The translations under genes were made by a program, and so were the position numbers. Shown piece after piece: positions 53,299 through 56,620 of a stretch of 56,620 bases of DNA; position 1 is the first letter of the stretch; every line of letters begins with the position of its first letter. Source of the DNA: an uncultured Paenibacillaceae bacterium (lineage in GTDB: Bacteria; Bacillota; Bacilli; Aneurinibacillales; Aneurinibacillaceae); the NCBI GenBank assembly GCA_946478845.1, contig CAMLDI010000019.1, forward strand, positions 1-56,620, in the 5' to 3' direction. The notes beneath the pieces were generated by a model. It was not told the DNA's origin. It did no database searches and worked only from the letters and a program-made list of their open reading frames with translations.

Positions 53299-53821
53299 AA
53301 TCCGAGTTTTTTTTCCCTTCATCGGAATGGGTAAGTTGCCCGTTGATTTTGAATTTCGGGTGTTTTTCTATAAGAGATCCAATTCGCAAAATAACAAACA
53401 TAAGAACCATGGTAAACGTGGTGATGCCATAGAAACCTGCCCCAATACCGATGCCAATAGCCCCGGAAAAAAGAATCATCGCCGAAGATGTGAGCCCTTT
53501 GACGGAAATCCCTTTATGAATAATGAGGCCAGCTCCCAGAAATCCCAGGCCACTTACGATTTGTGCGGCAAGGCGCATGGGGTCCATCATGGTATGGCCT
53601 GGATTGGAGAAGAGGGGGACACTATAGATGGAAATAATCGTGAGCAGGGTTGAAGCGACACAAACAAAGGAATAGGTTTTAATGCCTGCAGGTTTATTGC
53701 GGATGTTTCGTTCCAACCCAATAGCAAAACCGAATATGGCGCTTAATGTAATGCGAAAATACAATTCGAGATTTTCTATTTTTAAAATAGATTCCAGAAT
53801 GGCTCCAGTGGTAAAAATCAC
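53288..53821 (-). CDS. MgtC/SapB family membrane protein
   Basis: GTG start with AGGGGAGA upstream. The 177-residue protein has about four or five membrane segments and the family signature G-F-A-I-G-L-E-R, N-K-P-A-G-I-K-T-Y and S-G-L-G-F-L-G-A-G-L-I. Family members modulate the F-type ATPase or are linked with magnesium limitation. It has an unusual upstream leader with its own terminator (53889-54095). Confidence 0.9.
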   Translation of the reverse strand: MIFTTGAILESILKIENLELYFRITLSAIFGFAIGLERNIRNKPAGIKTYSFVCVASTLLTIISIYSVPLFSNPGHTMMDPMRLAAQIVSGLGFLGAGLIIHKGISVKGLTSSAMILFSGAIGIGIGAGFYGITTFTMVLMFVILRIGSLIEKHPKFKINGQLTHSDEGKKNSDSNP

Positions 53822-53888
53822 CCCTTATCTCCCCTTTCAAAAAGCAAGCTATATATATAATAGCTTATTCCAGTTGACGGGAATAAAG

Positions 53889-54095
53889 CAAAAAAAAAAT
53901 CCGTCCGAGTCAATCTCGACCGGACGGGCAAACCATTTCGCCATGAAAATGGTTTGCGATAATGGGAGAGGAGAAACCGGAGGAAGAGCTTATGGGGAAA
54001 CGTAAGTCTTCTCCGCGGTTGTCTACAACACGGGATACCGTGCTGCTAATCATATTGTTAGCAGTGCTGAGAAAAAATATACATTTTACCATACA
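53889..54095 (-). promoter_or_regulatory. Structured leader with terminator upstream of mgtC-like gene
   Basis: Reading on the minus strand: a possible promoter (TAAAAT near 54085), small hairpins ACGG-TATC-CCGT and GTTG-TAGA-CAAC, an 11-bp hairpin GCAAACCATTT/AAATGGTTTGC (53957-53928), and directly after it CCGTCCG/CGGACGG with nine or ten Ts (terminator, 53927-53890). The mgtC-like start is about 70 nt further. This is the layout of a transcription attenuator. I see no M-box (ykoK) or yybP-ykoY consensus. It could alternatively be an independent small RNA. Confidence 0.55.
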
Positions 54096-54163
54096 ACTTC
54101 TTTATGATAACATGGAAATCGTATAAATTATTTGAATAAAAAGAGTACAGGTGGTTGAAGAGA

Positions 54164-55227
<1,064 letters not shown>

Positions 55228-55243
<16 letters not shown>

Positions 55244-56457
55244 CGTTTGCCCAGTTTGAGAAGCCAGAAAGAAAAAAGAAGGATTCCCCCACATACCCCC
55301 AGTGTAATGAGAGGGTATACTTCATTGGACCACCAGGATAACTCCAGTGGTTCTTGCCGGGATAACCAAACTGTAATTGCATTTCCCGTAAAATAGAATA
55401 AAAAGGCGGGGGTGAACAGGTAGGTTAAGATAAAAGCGAATCCGGCATGGAGGATTCTCGCCATGAAAAAAGGAAAATAGCGAAGGTCGCTTTCTGCGAG
55501 AATGCTGGCAATTTGGGCGTGAACAGAGATTCCTCCCCAGGCAAGAATGGCTCCTGTGGCGGCCAAAATAAAGGTGATTGAATCAGAAGTGAATAATTCA
55601 CTGCCTTCTTTCGCTCCCAGTGTGACTTCAAAAAGACCATATAGGAAGGCCTGGGCGGCTTCAGGAGGCAATCCGAAAAAGCTGAGAATTTTCTTTAAAA
55701 TTTCAGAAACCAATGAAATAATATGGAATTGACTTAATAGGCTTAATATGACGGAAAAAAGTAAAATAAAACCTCCGATGGCCAATTGGGTGTGCAGGGA
55801 GGTTGATACTGCATCCCCCATTAGTTTTCCCATGGCTCTTCCGTCCTGAATACGGGCTTTATGCATGGCGTTTAAAGCTCGTATGAGACGGGAATGCTTG
55901 CTGCGGGGAGGAGGCGGGCTTACGGGATCCTTACGGCAATAAATTTTCATGCAAAAACCGACGAGAATGGCTGAAAAATAGTGTACTATTAAAAGGATCA
56001 TTCCAATTTTAGCACTATGAAAAAAACCAACAGCAATGGCTCCTGTAATAAATACCGGGTCTGCTGAGGTTGTGAAAGAAACCAATCGTTCTCCTTCTAC
56101 CCTAGTCACTAAATTCTGTTCCCGTAAACGGCAGGTTAACTTAGCGCTAATGGGGTAGCCAGATGCAAATCCCATGGTCCAGACAAAGGAGCCGTATCCT
56201 GAGATATTAAAAATTGGCCGCATAAAAGGTTCCAGCAATACCCCCATGAAATGGGCAAGTCCAAGGCCTAGCAGAATTTCTGAAGTGATAAAAAAAGGAA
56301 GCAAAGCTGGAAATACAACATCCCACCATAGTTTAAGACCTCTGAGGGCAGCGGTAAAAGAAGTATCGGGAAAAAGAACTAATCCCAGTGCCATCACGAT
56401 GGCACCAAGGCCTAGACTTATGGTTTTAAGGTAGGATTGGATGGATCCCATTACCAT
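55228..56457 (-). CDS. ylbJ: Sporulation integral membrane protein YlbJ
   Basis: The 409-residue protein has about eight to ten membrane segments and nucleoside-gate-type regions (G-F-A-S-G-Y-P-I-S-A-K, T-S-A-D-P-V-F-I-T-G-A). In Bacillus YlbJ is made in the mother cell during sporulation. Its place next to rsmD-coaD is conserved, and it supports an endospore-forming host. Confidence 0.92.
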
Positions 56458-56573
56458 TCTCCTGACTTCTATATATTTATGGTTTGATTGGAAAGTATGG
56501 TTTTAAAATATGTTTACGCTTGTCTGAAAAAAATAGACCAGCCAGAATGATGAATTCATATAGAGGTGATAAT

Positions 56574-56620
56574 ATGCCCAGTATTGGATTAGCTCTTGGT
56601 GCCGGTGGCGCAAGGGGCTT
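56574..56620 (+). CDS. Patatin-like phospholipase family protein, start only
   Basis: ATG 56574 with GAGGTGAT upstream; the first residues P-S-I-G-L-A-L-G-A-G-G-A-R-G contain the oxyanion Gly-rich loop of patatin-like/RssA proteins (YlbK position in Bacillus). The gene runs past the end of the window. Confidence 0.85.
   Translation, partial: MPSIGLALGAGGARG

Noticed and set aside
53228..53653. 141-residue plus-strand frame over the recG/mgtC junction
   Set aside because: It is antisense to the MgtC-like gene, and the MgtC family signature on the other strand is unmistakable.

Overview
The window looks like chromosome from an endospore-forming member of the Bacillales (Firmicutes): low-to-moderate G+C, strong GGAGG-type ribosome binding sites, many TTG starts, and the block sdaAB-sdaAA-recG ... 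rsmD-coaD / ylbJ / patatin-like gene that is conserved in this order of bacteria. No rRNA, tRNA or CRISPR array was seen.

Region 1 (1-6.7 kb) is a mixed set: OsmC-like protein, two exported small proteins, DUF1835, VanZ-like, CBS-domain protein, an Fsr-type MFS exporter with a long structured leader, and an NAD(P)H quinone reductase divergent from an HxlR regulator.

Region 2 (7.1-34.3 kb) is the heart of the window: a sulfur and carbon scavenging island. On the minus strand lies metN-metI-metQ followed by an acyl-CoA dehydrogenase, an alpha/beta hydrolase, a PaaK-like CoA ligase and a 3-hydroxyacyl-CoA dehydrogenase. On the plus strand there are two units. One holds two HpaB-type flavin monooxygenases, an SsuD-like and an SfnG-like luciferase-family monooxygenase. 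The other is about 9.6 kb: an SfnC/DszC-like monooxygenase, an Ssu/Tau-type ABC importer, an NtaA/DszA-like and an SsuD-like monooxygenase, a glutaredoxin, a CaiB/BaiF CoA-transferase, a second sulfonate-binding lipoprotein broken by an in-frame TAG, and a Gln-type thiol dioxygenase. A second metQ with a nitroreductase runs the other way. Together these could release sulfite from sulfonates, sulfones and mercaptopropionate-like thiols. Four transcription units here (HpaB pair, SfnC operon, nitroreductase-metQ2, MFS at 32.8 kb) start with the same short leader: a small hairpin (CTGG/CCAG, or CTAG/CTAG in one copy) followed at once by a strong intrinsic terminator, placed 25-50 nt after a good sigma-A promoter. 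A half copy survives inside the large operon. I do not recognise this leader as a known riboswitch; it is the best candidate for an undescribed regulatory system.

Region 3 (34.3-36.1 kb) is a GyrI-like gene cut in two by a 1,415-bp element with 20-bp terminal inverted repeats (19/20 matching) and a 5-bp target duplication. It has IS21-like subterminal repeats but carries an HxlR regulator and a nitroreductase instead of a transposase.

Region 4 (36.2-46.8 kb) has signal peptidase I, small proteins, a HAD phosphatase and a complete type I restriction-modification system (hsdM-hsdS-hsdR). Next to it are a remnant of a DUF1848 gene, a LexA-like box, a PemK/MazF-like protein, a small RNA gene with two tandem 31-nt repeats, and the intact DUF1848 gene.

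Region 5 (46.9-56.6 kb) returns to core chromosome: a 3D-domain cell-wall protein under a c-di-AMP (ydaO) riboswitch, a methyltransferase-like protein, L-serine dehydratase, RecG, MgtC/SapB protein with an unrecognised terminator-containing leader, RsmD, CoaD, YlbJ and the start of a patatin-like protein.
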